Positions 41,762-50,519 are shown, numbered from the stretch's first letter. The stretch is DNA of 62,123 nt from Paramesorhizobium sp049065735 (GCF_049065735.1 NZ_JBAKHD010000011.1:1-62123), one strand, 5' to 3'. Notes: a model not told the origin generated them from the letters alone. Program-made: numbers and translations.

Positions 41762-42616
41762 TCAATCGCGTAGCAGTTCGTTGATCGAAGTCTTCGAGCG
41801 TGTCTTCTCATCCACCCGCTTGACGATGACGGCGCAGTAGAGGTTCGGGCCCGGCTCGCCATTCGGCAAAGGCTTGCCCGGCATGGTACCTGCGACGACG
41901 ACGGAATAGGGCGGCACTTCGCCGTAGAAAACTTCGCCGGTGGCGCGGTCGACGATCTTGGTGGACTTGCCGATATAGACGCCCATGCCCAGCACCGAGC
42001 CTTCGCGCACGATGCAGCCTTCGACCACTTCCGAGCGCGCGCCGATGAAGCAATTGTCCTCGATGATGGTCGGCCCTGCCTGCATAGGCTCCAGAACGCC
42101 GCCGATGCCGACGCCGCCCGAGAGATGCACATGCTTGCCGATCTGCGCGCAGGAGCCGACGGTGGCCCAGGTATCGACCATGGTGCCTTCATCGACATAG
42201 GCGCCCAGATTGACAAAGGACGGCATCAGGATGACGCCGGGCGCAACATAGGCCGAGCGGCGCACCACGCAATTGGGCACGGCGCGAAAGCCGGCCTTCT
42301 CGAATTCCAGCGCACCCCAGCCCTCGAATTTCGAGGGAACCTTATCCCACCAGGAGGATTCACCCGGGCCACCCTTGACGATGGACATGGGGTTCAAACG
42401 GAAGGAAAGGAGCACGGCTTTCTTCAGCCATTGATTCACATGCCAGCTGCCATCAGCCCTTTTCTCCGCCACGCGGGCTTCGCCGCGATCGAGCAGATCG
42501 AGCGCATGGTCGACGGCGTCGCGGATTTCACCGCGCGTATTCACATTAATGCCATCACGTTCATCGAAGGCGTTGTCGATGGTCTTTTCGAGGCTGGCGA
42601 AATCTGGCTGGGACAT
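41762..42616 (-). CDS. dapD: Tetrahydrodipicolinate N-succinyltransferase, 284 aa
   Basis: This enzyme adds succinate to tetrahydrodipicolinate in the lysine/diaminopimelate pathway, upstream of DapE. The N-terminal domain (MSQPDFASLEKTIDNAFDER) is followed by a left-handed beta-helix of hexapeptide repeats (APGVILMPSFVNLGAYVDEG, then IGKHVHLSGGVGIGG). The C-terminal part is PGKPLPNGEPGPNLYCAVIV. Length is the norm for the family. It is divergent from the LOG-family gene. Confidence 0.97.
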   Translation of the reverse strand: MSQPDFASLEKTIDNAFDERDGINVNTRGEIRDAVDHALDLLDRGEARVAEKRADGSWHVNQWLKKAVLLSFRLNPMSIVKGGPGESSWWDKVPSKFEGWGALEFEKAGFRAVPNCVVRRSAYVAPGVILMPSFVNLGAYVDEGTMVDTWATVGSCAQIGKHVHLSGGVGIGGVLEPMQAGPTIIEDNCFIGARSEVVEGCIVREGSVLGMGVYIGKSTKIVDRATGEVFYGEVPPYSVVVAGTMPGKPLPNGEPGPNLYCAVIVKRVDEKTRSKTSINELLRD

Positions 42617-42721
42617 TAGGGAACTCCTAACGGGCTATTGACGATCAAGCGGCTATCATTGGCCGGCGGACTTTGGATGACCTATAGCATCGGCACCAAA
42701 ATCGAAAATGGTTTTAATGGA

Positions 42722-43582
42722 ATGGGAATGAAGAAGAAAAAGATGAATCCGATGGAAAAGAACGGCTGGACGCCATTTCCCCATTCGCGCGAAGACGTCA
42801 GGCACGCCAGGGCGGTGCCCGAGACGCCGCAGACCGAGGCGCCCTCCTACCGGCTCGCTTTCACCGACCAGGAATTCATGACCCGCCGAGAGCTGCGCCC
42901 GATCAGGCTGCAGCTCGAGCTGCTGAAGCCCGAAATGCTCTTCGAGGAGCATGGGATCAAATCGACGGTGGTGTTCTTCGGCGGCGCGCGTATTCCTGAG
43001 CCGGGCGGCGAGGCATGGGCCGCCAAGAACGAGACGCAGAAGAAAAATCTGGAAGCCAACTCCCGCTATTACGAGGAAGCACGCCGCTTCGCGAAACTCT
43101 GTTCTGAATATTCGGCGACGACCGGCTACCACGAATTCGTCGTCGTCACCGGCGGCGGGCCCGGCGTGATGGAAGCAGGCAATCGCGGCGCCGCGGATGC
43201 CGGCGCGCCCTCCATCGGCCTCAATGTGGTGCTGCCGCATGAGCAGGCGCCCAATCCTTACGTGACGCCGGATCTGTGCTTCAATTTCCACTACTTCGCC
43301 ATCCGCAAGATGCACTTTCTGATGCGGGCCAAGGCGGTGACCGTGTTCCCCGGCGGCTTCGGCACGATGGACGAGCTTTTCGAAACGATGACGCTGATCC
43401 AGACCGGGCGCATGGAGCGCGTGCCGCTGCTGATGTTCGGCAAGGAATTCTGGACCCGCGCCATCAATATCGAATACCTGGCGGAACAGGGCACCATCGC
43501 GCCTGCCGATGTCGACCTCATCACCTTCGTCGACACGGCGGAGGAGGCATGGAGCGAGATCAAGGGGTTTTATGCACTTTGA
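42722..43582 (+). CDS. LOG-family Rossmann protein, 286 aa
   Basis: The LOG/TIGR00730 motif PGGFGTMDELFE lies at about 217-228 and the nucleotide-binding GGGPGVMEAGNRGA at about 149-162. Such proteins cleave nucleoside 5'-monophosphates; the cytokinin-activating LOG enzymes are plant and bacterial relatives. This one is longer than classic LOG and belongs to the larger class often called decarboxylase-like in databases, so substrate is open. Several in-frame ATGs exist (42677, 42722, 42728, 42743); none has a perfect ribosome site, and 42722 is a compromise. Confidence 0.85.
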   Translation: MGMKKKKMNPMEKNGWTPFPHSREDVRHARAVPETPQTEAPSYRLAFTDQEFMTRRELRPIRLQLELLKPEMLFEEHGIKSTVVFFGGARIPEPGGEAWAAKNETQKKNLEANSRYYEEARRFAKLCSEYSATTGYHEFVVVTGGGPGVMEAGNRGAADAGAPSIGLNVVLPHEQAPNPYVTPDLCFNFHYFAIRKMHFLMRAKAVTVFPGGFGTMDELFETMTLIQTGRMERVPLLMFGKEFWTRAINIEYLAEQGTIAPADVDLITFVDTAEEAWSEIKGFYAL

Positions 43583-44461
43583 TTACGGCCGCCTGATTGT
43601 ATCCGCCTCCAGCGGGCGGGGCGGATGCACCCAGGTCACCAGCACGACGGAAATAATCATCAGAAGGTACCAGGAGCCGAGTTTCGAGAACGAAACCATG
43701 GTCCAGCCTGCCTCCTGGCCGGGATAGAGCCATGCCCGGGACCAGGTGCCGATATTCTCCGCAATCCAGATGAACAACGCCACCAGCAGGAAGGCCAAAA
43801 GCAGCGGCATGCGGTGGCGGAAGCGGAAGACGCGATAATGCATGGTTGCCCGCCAATAGAGAAGTGCCGTACAGGCGAAGAGCACCAACCGCACATCCGG
43901 CAGATAATGATGCGTGAAGAAATTGAGATAGATCGCAACGGCAAGGAGCGCGGTCGCCCAGAACGGCGGATAGTGATTGAGGCGAATATCGAAGATGCGG
44001 TTGATGCGCGCCATATAGGAGCCGACCGCCGCATACATGAACCCTGAGAAAAGCGGTACGCCACCAATACGCAACAGATTATGCTCAGGGTAGATCCATG
44101 AGCCTGCATGCGTCTTGAAGATTTCCATCACCGTGCCAACCACATGGAAGATCAGGATAACCTTGGCTTCCTCCAGCGTTTCCAGCTTGAAAATCAGCAT
44201 CCCCAGCTGAATGGCCAGCGCACCGATGAACAGGAAGTCGTAGCGCGCCATTGGAATGGCGTCGCTCCACAGGAACTTGGTCACGATGATGAGGCCAAGC
44301 ATTGCGCCGCCGAAAAGGCAGGCCCAAGCCTGCTTGAGCCCGAACACCAGAAACTCCACCAGCGCGCCTGATAGGCCGTGGCGCGGCAGCCGGTCGAGAA
44401 GCACGCGGGCTGCCGCGTCGATGCGCTGCTCGACCGAGGTGAAGCGTTTTGCGTCCGGCAA
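43583..44461 (-). CDS. DUF817-family membrane protein, 292 aa
   Basis: This is an integral membrane protein of the DUF817 (YoaT-like) family with about eight helices. Characteristic stretches are LVEFLVFGLKQAWACLFGG, FKTHAGSWIYPEHNLLRIGG then VPLFSGFMYAAVGSYM, and IWIAENIGTWSRAWLYPGQ. Function is unknown. The only reasonable start is TTG at 44461; it lies immediately after the stop of the upstream HAD gene (TAATTG on the coding strand), so translation is probably coupled. Its stop abuts that of the LOG gene with no bases between. Confidence 0.87.
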   Translation of the reverse strand: MPDAKRFTSVEQRIDAAARVLLDRLPRHGLSGALVEFLVFGLKQAWACLFGGAMLGLIIVTKFLWSDAIPMARYDFLFIGALAIQLGMLIFKLETLEEAKVILIFHVVGTVMEIFKTHAGSWIYPEHNLLRIGGVPLFSGFMYAAVGSYMARINRIFDIRLNHYPPFWATALLAVAIYLNFFTHHYLPDVRLVLFACTALLYWRATMHYRVFRFRHRMPLLLAFLLVALFIWIAENIGTWSRAWLYPGQEAGWTMVSFSKLGSWYLLMIISVVLVTWVHPPRPLEADTIRRP

Positions 44462-45172
44462 TTACGCCACCTTGTCCGCTAGAATAGTCTCGAGAAACGC
44501 TGCAAGGTTATCGGTGACGTAGTCCACCTCATCGGTGAATGCCGGGTCTTTCTCCCATATTTCCGAAAAGGTCGGCTCGAAATTCTTCGGCACGATCAGA
44601 ACCGTCTTCATGCCGAGCAGCTTCGGCACGACGAGGTTTCGGGCCAGATCCTCGAACATTACCGCGCGGCTGCAATCGACCCGGTGGAGGCCGACGAATT
44701 TATCGTAGGTTTCGCGCGCCGGCTTCGGCATCAAATCCGCCGCGACGATGTCGAAGATGTCGTCGAAATGGTCGAGTATGCCCAATTGCCGCGCCGAGCG
44801 TTCGGCGTGGCCCTTGTTGCCGTTGGTGAAGATGAACTTGCGCCCCGGCAGCCGCCGGATCGCCTCGCCCAGCGCCGGATCGGGCGCGAGCCAGGAATAA
44901 TCGATGTCGTGCACCTTTTCGAGGAAATCGTCCGGATCGATCTGGTAGCGTGTCATCAGCCCTTTCAGTGTCGTGCCATATTCCAGGTAGAACTGCTTCT
45001 GCAGCGCCCGCGCCTCCTCGCGCGGAAGCTGGAGAAGCTGGGCGACATAGCTCGTCATCTTCACGTCGATCTGCGAGAACAGGTTCGAGGCGTGCGGATA
45101 GAGCGTGTTGTCGAGGTCGAAAACCCAGTCGGTGATATGGGCGAAGGCTTGCGGGTTCGGCGTATTGGTCAT
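44462..45172 (-). CDS. HAD-superfamily pyrimidine 5'-nucleotidase, 236 aa
   Basis: This phosphatase of the SDT1/YjjG-like class acts on pyrimidine nucleotides in better-known relatives. The nucleophile motif is VFDLDNTLYPH, motif II is the T in KFIFTNGNKGHAERS, the lysine is in KPARETYDKF, and the acidic motif III is FEDLARNL (one Asp and a Glu, as in this subfamily). The gene sits between argB/DMT and dapD as in other Rhizobiales. Upstream is an R3 repeat. Confidence 0.92.
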   Translation of the reverse strand: MTNTPNPQAFAHITDWVFDLDNTLYPHASNLFSQIDVKMTSYVAQLLQLPREEARALQKQFYLEYGTTLKGLMTRYQIDPDDFLEKVHDIDYSWLAPDPALGEAIRRLPGRKFIFTNGNKGHAERSARQLGILDHFDDIFDIVAADLMPKPARETYDKFVGLHRVDCSRAVMFEDLARNLVVPKLLGMKTVLIVPKNFEPTFSEIWEKDPAFTDEVDYVTDNLAAFLETILADKVA

Positions 45173-45189
45173 GCCGGTGTTATGACACG

Positions 45190-45283
45190 AAAAGTGAGAT
45201 AGTGAATAGTGAGCAGCGAGATAGTGAGGTAGTGCTAATGCCCACTGCTCATCATTCCCTATTCCCTATCCCACTATCCCATC
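45190..45283. repeat. R3 inverted repeat, copy c
   Basis: AGTGAGATAGTGAATAGTGA on the left faces TATTCCCTATCCCACTATCC on the right. It fills the divergent gap between the HAD gene and the DMT transporter and ends at the base before the DMT ATG. Confidence 0.75.
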
Positions 45284-46189
45284 ATGGAACTCTGGATACC
45301 CGTCACCATCGCGGCGGCCTTTCTGCAAAATCTGCGGTCGGCCTTGCAGAAGCATCTGCGCACGTCGCTCAGCACCACCGGCGCGAGCTTCGTGCGCTTC
45401 GGCTATGGGTTTCCCGTAGCGCTCGCCTATGTCTTCGCGCTCCATCATTTCGCAGGCTATGCCTTTCCATCGCTGGGCGCGACATTCGCCCTTTGGTCGA
45501 TCATCGGCGGGCTGGCGCAGATCTTCGCCACCATCCTGCTCGTCTATCTCTTCTCCTTGCGCAATTTCGCTGTCGGCACCGCCTATTCAAAGACCGAGCC
45601 GGTGCAGGCGGCACTGTTCGGGCTGATCATTCTGGGCGAGCGGATCACGCCGGGCGCGGTGGCGGCGATTGTGGTCGGGATCGTCGGCGTGATGATGATT
45701 TCCGTGGCGCGGATGCCGCTCACCTGGCGCAATCTCGGCGCGGCGCTGATGAGCCGGACGGCGCTTATCGGCATCGCCTCGGGCGCGATCTTCGGCATTT
45801 CCGCCGTCGCCTATCGCACCGCCGCGCTGACGCTCGATAGCCCGCATCCGATCATGCAGGCGGCGGTGACGCTCGCCTTCGTCACCGTGTTCCAGACAAT
45901 GTTCATGCTCGTCTGGATGGCCGCAAAGGATGCCGCCGAGATCGGCCGCGTCATCCGTTCATGGCGCTCGTCCGCGCTGGTGGGGCTCGCGGGCGTGCTC
46001 GGCTCCGCCTGCTGGTTCACGGCCATGACGCTGCAGCAGGTCGCCTATGTACGCGGGCTGGGGCAGATCGAACTGGTGTTCACCTTCATGGCGTCGGTGC
46101 TTGTCTTCCGCGAGCGCATCAACCGGATGGAAGTGGCAGGGTGCCTGCTGATCGTGTCGGGGATTTTGCTGCTGTTGATGTGGGGGTGA
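45284..46189 (+). CDS. DMT-superfamily (EamA) transporter, 301 aa
   Basis: This is a ten-helix inner-membrane transporter made of two EamA repeats (about 5-140 and 150-300). Substrate is unknown; relatives export amino acids or other metabolites. Landmarks are NLRSALQKHLRTSLSTTGAS, TEPVQAALFGLIILGERI and the matching second-half VFTFMASVLVFRERINRMEV. No Shine-Dalgarno is seen because an R3 repeat runs right up to the ATG. It is inserted on the opposite strand between argB and the HAD gene. Confidence 0.9.
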   Translation: MELWIPVTIAAAFLQNLRSALQKHLRTSLSTTGASFVRFGYGFPVALAYVFALHHFAGYAFPSLGATFALWSIIGGLAQIFATILLVYLFSLRNFAVGTAYSKTEPVQAALFGLIILGERITPGAVAAIVVGIVGVMMISVARMPLTWRNLGAALMSRTALIGIASGAIFGISAVAYRTAALTLDSPHPIMQAAVTLAFVTVFQTMFMLVWMAAKDAAEIGRVIRSWRSSALVGLAGVLGSACWFTAMTLQQVAYVRGLGQIELVFTFMASVLVFRERINRMEVAGCLLIVSGILLLLMWG

Positions 46190-46204
46190 GTGCATTAAAA
46201 ACGA

Positions 46205-46229
46205 AACGTCGGCGGGACAGAGGGGGGCG
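46205..46229 (-). repeat. Short R2-related element, copy 2
   Basis: On the minus strand this matches 37408-37432 in 23 of 25 positions, ending GCCGACGTT. It lies at the tail of the DMT gene, between convergent DMT and argB. Confidence 0.6.
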
Positions 46230-46260
46230 ACGTGGAGCGCCGGCGCCCCTATTTAATTCC

Positions 46261-47154
46261 TCACGGCACGATCAGCGTGCCCGCTCCATGCTCGGTGAAA
46301 AGCTCCAGCAGCACAGAATGCGGGGTCTTCCCGTTCAGGATCACCACGCCTTCCACCCCGCGCTTGATCGCCTCGATGCAGGTTTCGACCTTGGGGATCA
46401 TGCCGCCGGAAATCGTGCCGTCCTTAATCAGCGCCAGAGCGTCCGCGACGGAGAGTTCCTTGATCAGTTGCTTGTCCTTGTCGAGCACACCAGGCACATC
46501 GGTCAGGAACAAAAGCCGCGAGGCCTTGACGGCCCCGGCGATGGCGCCTGCAAAGGTATCGGCATTGATGTTGTAGGTGTGGCCGTCGCGGCCCGGCGCG
46601 ACCGGGGCGATGACCGGGATCATCTCGGAGCGGGCCAATAGGTCGAGCAGCGTGCGGTCCACTTCGACCGGCTCGCCGACGAAGCCCAGGTCGAGCACCT
46701 TCTCGATATGGGAATCGGGATCAACGACCGTCTTCTTCGCCCTCTGCGCGAAGACCATGTTGCCGTCCTTGCCGCAAAGGCCGATGGCCCACTCGCCCTC
46801 GGCGTTGATGAGCGCGACGATCTCCTTGTTGATGGAGCCGGCGAGCACCATCTCGACCACTTCCACCGTCTTCTCGTCAGTGACGCGCAGGCCACCCTCG
46901 AAGCGGGATTCGATGCCGAGCTTGGTGAGCATGGCCGCGATCTGCGGGCCGCCGCCATGGACGACGATGGGATTGATGCCGGACTGCTTCAGCAGCGCGA
47001 TGTCGCGGGCAAAGGCCTTGCCGAGCTCCGGATTGCCCATGGCATGGCCGCCATATTTGACCACCACGGTCTTGTTCTCGTAGCGCTGCATGAAGGGCAG
47101 CGCGGCGGAAAGAAGTTGCGCCTGGATTGCCGCGTTTTCAGGAGAATGGGCCAT
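46261..47154 (-). CDS. argB: Acetylglutamate kinase, 297 aa
   Basis: The enzyme phosphorylates N-acetylglutamate in arginine synthesis. Amino-acid kinase marks: VVKYGGHAMGNPELGK (phosphate-binding Lys-Gly-Gly), IVHGGGPQI, the arginine-sensitive-type RFEGGLRVTDE, INADTFAGAIAGA, and KVETCIEAIKRGVEGV. It is the last gene of the rpmH-rnpA-yidC-engB-argB unit. Confidence 0.97.
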   Translation of the reverse strand: MAHSPENAAIQAQLLSAALPFMQRYENKTVVVKYGGHAMGNPELGKAFARDIALLKQSGINPIVVHGGGPQIAAMLTKLGIESRFEGGLRVTDEKTVEVVEMVLAGSINKEIVALINAEGEWAIGLCGKDGNMVFAQRAKKTVVDPDSHIEKVLDLGFVGEPVEVDRTLLDLLARSEMIPVIAPVAPGRDGHTYNINADTFAGAIAGAVKASRLLFLTDVPGVLDKDKQLIKELSVADALALIKDGTISGGMIPKVETCIEAIKRGVEGVVILNGKTPHSVLLELFTEHGAGTLIVP

Positions 47155-47256
47155 GATGGGCTCCGCAGGAGAGAGGGCGGGTCAATTGGCGGTCTCTTAA
47201 CGCATGTCGCGGCGAAGTGGAATATCCTTCGCCGCATGATCTCATCCGAAAATCTT

Positions 47257-47928
47257 TCACTCTCGCGTCAAGAGCACGATCGCGGCGCGCAGCTCATCGA
47301 GACCGGCGCCTTTTTCCGACGATGTGGCGATGATGCCGGGAAATGCGGCGGGACGCTTGGCGATGGCCTTGGCCGTCTCTTCCATCAGCCGCGGCACGCC
47401 GGCGGGCTTGATCTTGTCGATCTTGGTCAGGACGATCTGGTAGGAGACGGCGGCCTTGTCGAGGAGGTCGAGCACCTCGGCATCGTTCTTCTTGATGCCA
47501 TGGCGCGCGTCGATCAGCACATAGACGCGCTTCAGCGTCGTGCGGCCGCGCAGGTAGTCGAAGACGAGCTTGGTCCATGCATCGACCTGCGCCTTCGGTG
47601 CTTCCGCAAAGCCGTAGCCGGGCATATCGACCAGCGCCAGCGGCGGCAGGTCGCTGCCTTCGCCCGAATAGCCATCGGGCACGAAGTAATTCAGCTCCTG
47701 CGTACGCCCCGGCGTGTTGGAGGTGCGGGCAAGGCCCTTCTGCCCGACCAGCGCATTGATGAGCGACGATTTGCCGACATTGGAGCGGCCCGCAAAGGCA
47801 ATCTCGAGCGGCCCTTCCGGCGGCAGGAACTTCATCGACGGCACGCCGCGGATGAATATCCAGCCCTTGGCGAAGAGCATGCGGCCCGCTTCGATGAGTT
47901 CGGCCGGGATTTGGTCTGGTTGGGTCAT
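47257..47928 (-). CDS. engB: Ribosome-biogenesis GTPase EngB (YihA/YsxC), 223 aa
   Basis: This essential GTPase acts in large-subunit assembly. G1 is GRSNVGKSSLI, the G2 threonine is in NTPGRTQELN, G3 is DMPGYGFA and G4 is TKIDK. Start MTQPDQIPAEL gives the standard length; the frame continues upstream only through the R1 repeat that separates it from yidC. It is 102 nt upstream of argB. Confidence 0.96.
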   Translation of the reverse strand: MTQPDQIPAELIEAGRMLFAKGWIFIRGVPSMKFLPPEGPLEIAFAGRSNVGKSSLINALVGQKGLARTSNTPGRTQELNYFVPDGYSGEGSDLPPLALVDMPGYGFAEAPKAQVDAWTKLVFDYLRGRTTLKRVYVLIDARHGIKKNDAEVLDLLDKAAVSYQIVLTKIDKIKPAGVPRLMEETAKAIAKRPAAFPGIIATSSEKGAGLDELRAAIVLLTRE

Positions 47929-47948
47929 GGCTGGTCCGCTAGGCTTTA

Positions 47949-48096
47949 CCCTCCCCCTTGCGGGGAGGGTGGCCCGTAGGGCCGGGTGGGGGTGGTGACG
48001 ATTGTTCACCAACGCATAATCACAGCGCGCTGCCTTTGCCACCCCCATCCGCCCGCTCCGCGGGCACCTTCCCCGCAAGGGGGAAGGAAGGGGCGC
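47949..48096. repeat. R1 palindromic repeat, copy c
   Basis: This full copy has CCCCCTTGCGGGG outer arms. Its centre (AATCACAGCGCGCTGCCTTT) matches that of copy a at 15572 but in the opposite orientation. It occupies the yidC-engB gap inside the operon. Confidence 0.9.
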
Positions 48097-48102
48097 TAAA
48101 CG

Positions 48103-49950
48103 CTACTCCGCCGCCTTCGGCTTGCGGCTGAACAACCCTTTCAGATTATCCCACAGCTCGATCTTCGCGCCCTGGCGCTTCATGATCACGGCCTGCTGGA
48201 TGATCGAGAGCGTGTTGTTCCACGCCCAGTAGATGACGAGGCCCGCCGGGAAGGTCGCCAGCATGAAGGTGAAGATGATGGGCATCCAGGTGAAGATGGC
48301 CGCCTGGGTCGGGTCCGGCGGCGTCGGGTTCATGCGCATCTGCAGGAACATGGTGACGCCCATGATCAGCGGCCAGACGCCGATCATCAGGAAATGCGGC
48401 GGCACGAAGGGCAGGAGGCCGAACAGGTTGAAGATCGAGGTCGGGTCCGGCGCGGCCAGATCGTGGATCCAGCCGAAGAACGGTGCATGGCGCATTTCGA
48501 TGGTGACGTAGAGCACCTTATAGAGCGCGAAGAACACCGGGATCTGCACCAGCACCGGCCAGCAGCCGGCCAGCGGGTTGATCTTCTCGGTCTTGTAGAG
48601 CTCCATCATTGCCTGCTGCTGCTTGACCTTGTCATCAGCATATTTCTCGCGGATTTCCAGCATCTTCGGCTGCACCAGCTTCATCCGCGCCATCGAGGCG
48701 TAGGACTTGTTGGCGAGCGGGAAGAAGATCGCCTTCAGGATGACGGTGACGAGCAGGATCGCCACGCCGAAATTGCCCGAGAGCTTGTAGAGCCAGTCGA
48801 TGAGGTAGAACATCGGCTTGGTGATGAAGTAGAACCAGCCCCAGTCGATCAGAAGCTCGAACTGGCGGATGCCGAGGTTCTTCTCATAGGCGTTGATCTT
48901 CGCCACTTCCTTGGCCCCGGCGAACACATGGTTCTCGACCGAGGCCGACTGGCCCGGCTGGATCGTCACGGGATTGGCGAGAAAATCCGCCTGATAGCGC
49001 GAGCGGCCATCGGGAAAGAAGGAAAAGCGCGCCTGATAGGTCTCATTCTGTGGCGGGATCAGGGCAGCAGCCCAGTATTTGTCGGTGATGCCGAGCCAGC
49101 CGCCGGCCGATTTCGGCGGCGCGACTTCCTTCTCGTCGGCCATCTTGGAATATTTGATTTCCTGCAGACCGTCATCGCCGATAACGCCGATCAGGCCCTC
49201 ATGCAGCACATAGGTGGCGCTCGGATGGGCGGGCGGCTCGAAGCGGGTCACGCGGCCATAGGACTGGAGCGTCACCGGCGCGCCCGAGGCGTTGGTCACC
49301 GTGTCGTTGACGGTGAACATGTAATTGTCGTCCACCGAGATGACGCGCTTGAAGGTCAGGCCCTTGTCATTGGTGTAAACGAGCGTGACGGGCGTGGAAG
49401 GCGTCAGCGTGTCGTTGCCGTCGACCTTCCAGACGGTCGTCGGGCCTGGCACGGCGCCGGTCTCGGCATTGCCGGTATAACCCAGTTCCACGAAATAGCC
49501 TTGCTTCAGCTGCGACGGAGCCAGCAGCTCGATATTGGGCGAGGAGTCGTTGACCGTCTCGTGGTAGCCCTTGAGATAGAGATCGTCGAGACGCGCGCCG
49601 GTCAGGTTGATCGAGCCCCGAAGGCTCGGCGTATCGATCTTGACGCGGCCCGACTGGGCAATCGCCGCCTCGCGGGTCACATTGGCCGCGCCGTCCGTGG
49701 ACTGGCCGGGAATGCCCTGTTGGGTGCTCGTGCCGGGGATATTGGCATGGCTGTCCGCCGGAGCCGGCTGCGCCTGCCCGGCAGGGGCCTGCGTCTGCGC
49801 CTGCTTTTGCGCCTGTTCCTGGCGCTGCGCCTCGATGCGGGCCTGTTCCTTCTGGGCTTCGACCTTGGGGTTCATATAGAACACCTGCCACAGGGTCAGG
49901 ATCAGGATGGACAGGGCAATGGTTATGAAGAAATTGCGGTTGTTTTCCAT
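48103..49950 (-). CDS. yidC: Membrane protein insertase YidC, 615 aa
   Basis: YidC inserts and folds inner-membrane proteins, alone or with SecYEG. The N-terminal helix (NNRNFFITIALSILILTLWQ) is followed by a low-complexity Gln/Ala-rich linker (about 35-80) and the periplasmic P1 domain. The five-helix core at about 360-590 has GWFYFITKPMFYLIDWLY, a cytoplasmic hairpin rich in Lys/Met, LAGCWPVLVQIPVFFALYKV and FPAGLVIYWAWNN. Start at MENNRNFF is clear. It is preceded by rnpA 28 nt away. Confidence 0.97.
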   Translation of the reverse strand: MENNRNFFITIALSILILTLWQVFYMNPKVEAQKEQARIEAQRQEQAQKQAQTQAPAGQAQPAPADSHANIPGTSTQQGIPGQSTDGAANVTREAAIAQSGRVKIDTPSLRGSINLTGARLDDLYLKGYHETVNDSSPNIELLAPSQLKQGYFVELGYTGNAETGAVPGPTTVWKVDGNDTLTPSTPVTLVYTNDKGLTFKRVISVDDNYMFTVNDTVTNASGAPVTLQSYGRVTRFEPPAHPSATYVLHEGLIGVIGDDGLQEIKYSKMADEKEVAPPKSAGGWLGITDKYWAAALIPPQNETYQARFSFFPDGRSRYQADFLANPVTIQPGQSASVENHVFAGAKEVAKINAYEKNLGIRQFELLIDWGWFYFITKPMFYLIDWLYKLSGNFGVAILLVTVILKAIFFPLANKSYASMARMKLVQPKMLEIREKYADDKVKQQQAMMELYKTEKINPLAGCWPVLVQIPVFFALYKVLYVTIEMRHAPFFGWIHDLAAPDPTSIFNLFGLLPFVPPHFLMIGVWPLIMGVTMFLQMRMNPTPPDPTQAAIFTWMPIIFTFMLATFPAGLVIYWAWNNTLSIIQQAVIMKRQGAKIELWDNLKGLFSRKPKAAE

Positions 49951-49978
49951 CGATGGTCCCAGGTCCGGTCGGGCCGGA

Positions 49979-50344
49979 TCAGCGTTTCGTTTCAGTCTTG
50001 GCAACCCGTCTGGCGAGTTCCCTGACAAGTTCGGTGAAGGGCGCATCGAGCGCCTCACGGCGTGCAACGATCACATAGTCGGTCCCGTCCGCCATGTCAC
50101 CTGCATTGGCGCGCATTGCTTCACGCAGGCGCCTGCGAATGCGATTGCGGATAACCGCGTTGCCGTTTTTCTTGGTGACGGTCAGCCCCACGCGCGGCTT
50201 ATCGCCAATTTTCGCGGCGGCGGATTCCGCCGGCTCGCGCTTTTTGACTTCCAGCAGAAAGAACGGCCCCCGCCGTTTTTCGCCATTCCTTACAGCCAAA
50301 AACTCCGCTCTCTTGCGAAGGCGGAGTGGCTTTGGTTCTTTCAT
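49979..50344 (-). CDS. rnpA: Ribonuclease P protein component, 121 aa
   Basis: This is the protein subunit that helps RNase P RNA cut tRNA precursors. The signature RVGLTVTKKNGNAVIRNRIR then RRLREA is complete. The ATG at 50344, MKEPKPLRLRKRAEF, gives the usual length; a longer frame would overlap rpmH. It lies 40 nt after rpmH, the order found in nearly all bacteria. Confidence 0.96.
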   Translation of the reverse strand: MKEPKPLRLRKRAEFLAVRNGEKRRGPFFLLEVKKREPAESAAAKIGDKPRVGLTVTKKNGNAVIRNRIRRRLREAMRANAGDMADGTDYVIVARREALDAPFTELVRELARRVAKTETKR

Positions 50345-50384
50345 GGTTTCTTCGGAGCGCCGCGTGGAGACACGCGGATCGGCT

Positions 50385-50519
50385 TTAAGCCGAAAGCCGC
50401 TTGCGGCCGCGGGCGCGGCGCGCGGCGATGACCTTGCGGCCGCCGGGCGTAGCCATGCGGGAACGGAAACCATGACGGCGCTTGCGGACAAGCTTGGACG
50501 GCTGGTAGGTGCGCTTCAT
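50385..50519 (-). CDS. rpmH: 50S ribosomal protein L34, 44 aa
   Basis: A 44-residue highly basic protein, MKRTYQPSKLVRKRRHGFRS then RMATPGGRKVIAARR and a KRLSA end, is read on the minus strand. It is the classic L34 sequence. It is the first gene of the operon, with a promoter at 50640-50668. Confidence 0.98.
   Translation of the reverse strand: MKRTYQPSKLVRKRRHGFRSRMATPGGRKVIAARRARGRKRLSA

Noticed and set aside
48394..50025. 543-codon frame opposite yidC
   Set aside because: Antisense shadow of a strongly conserved gene, with charged low-complexity composition.
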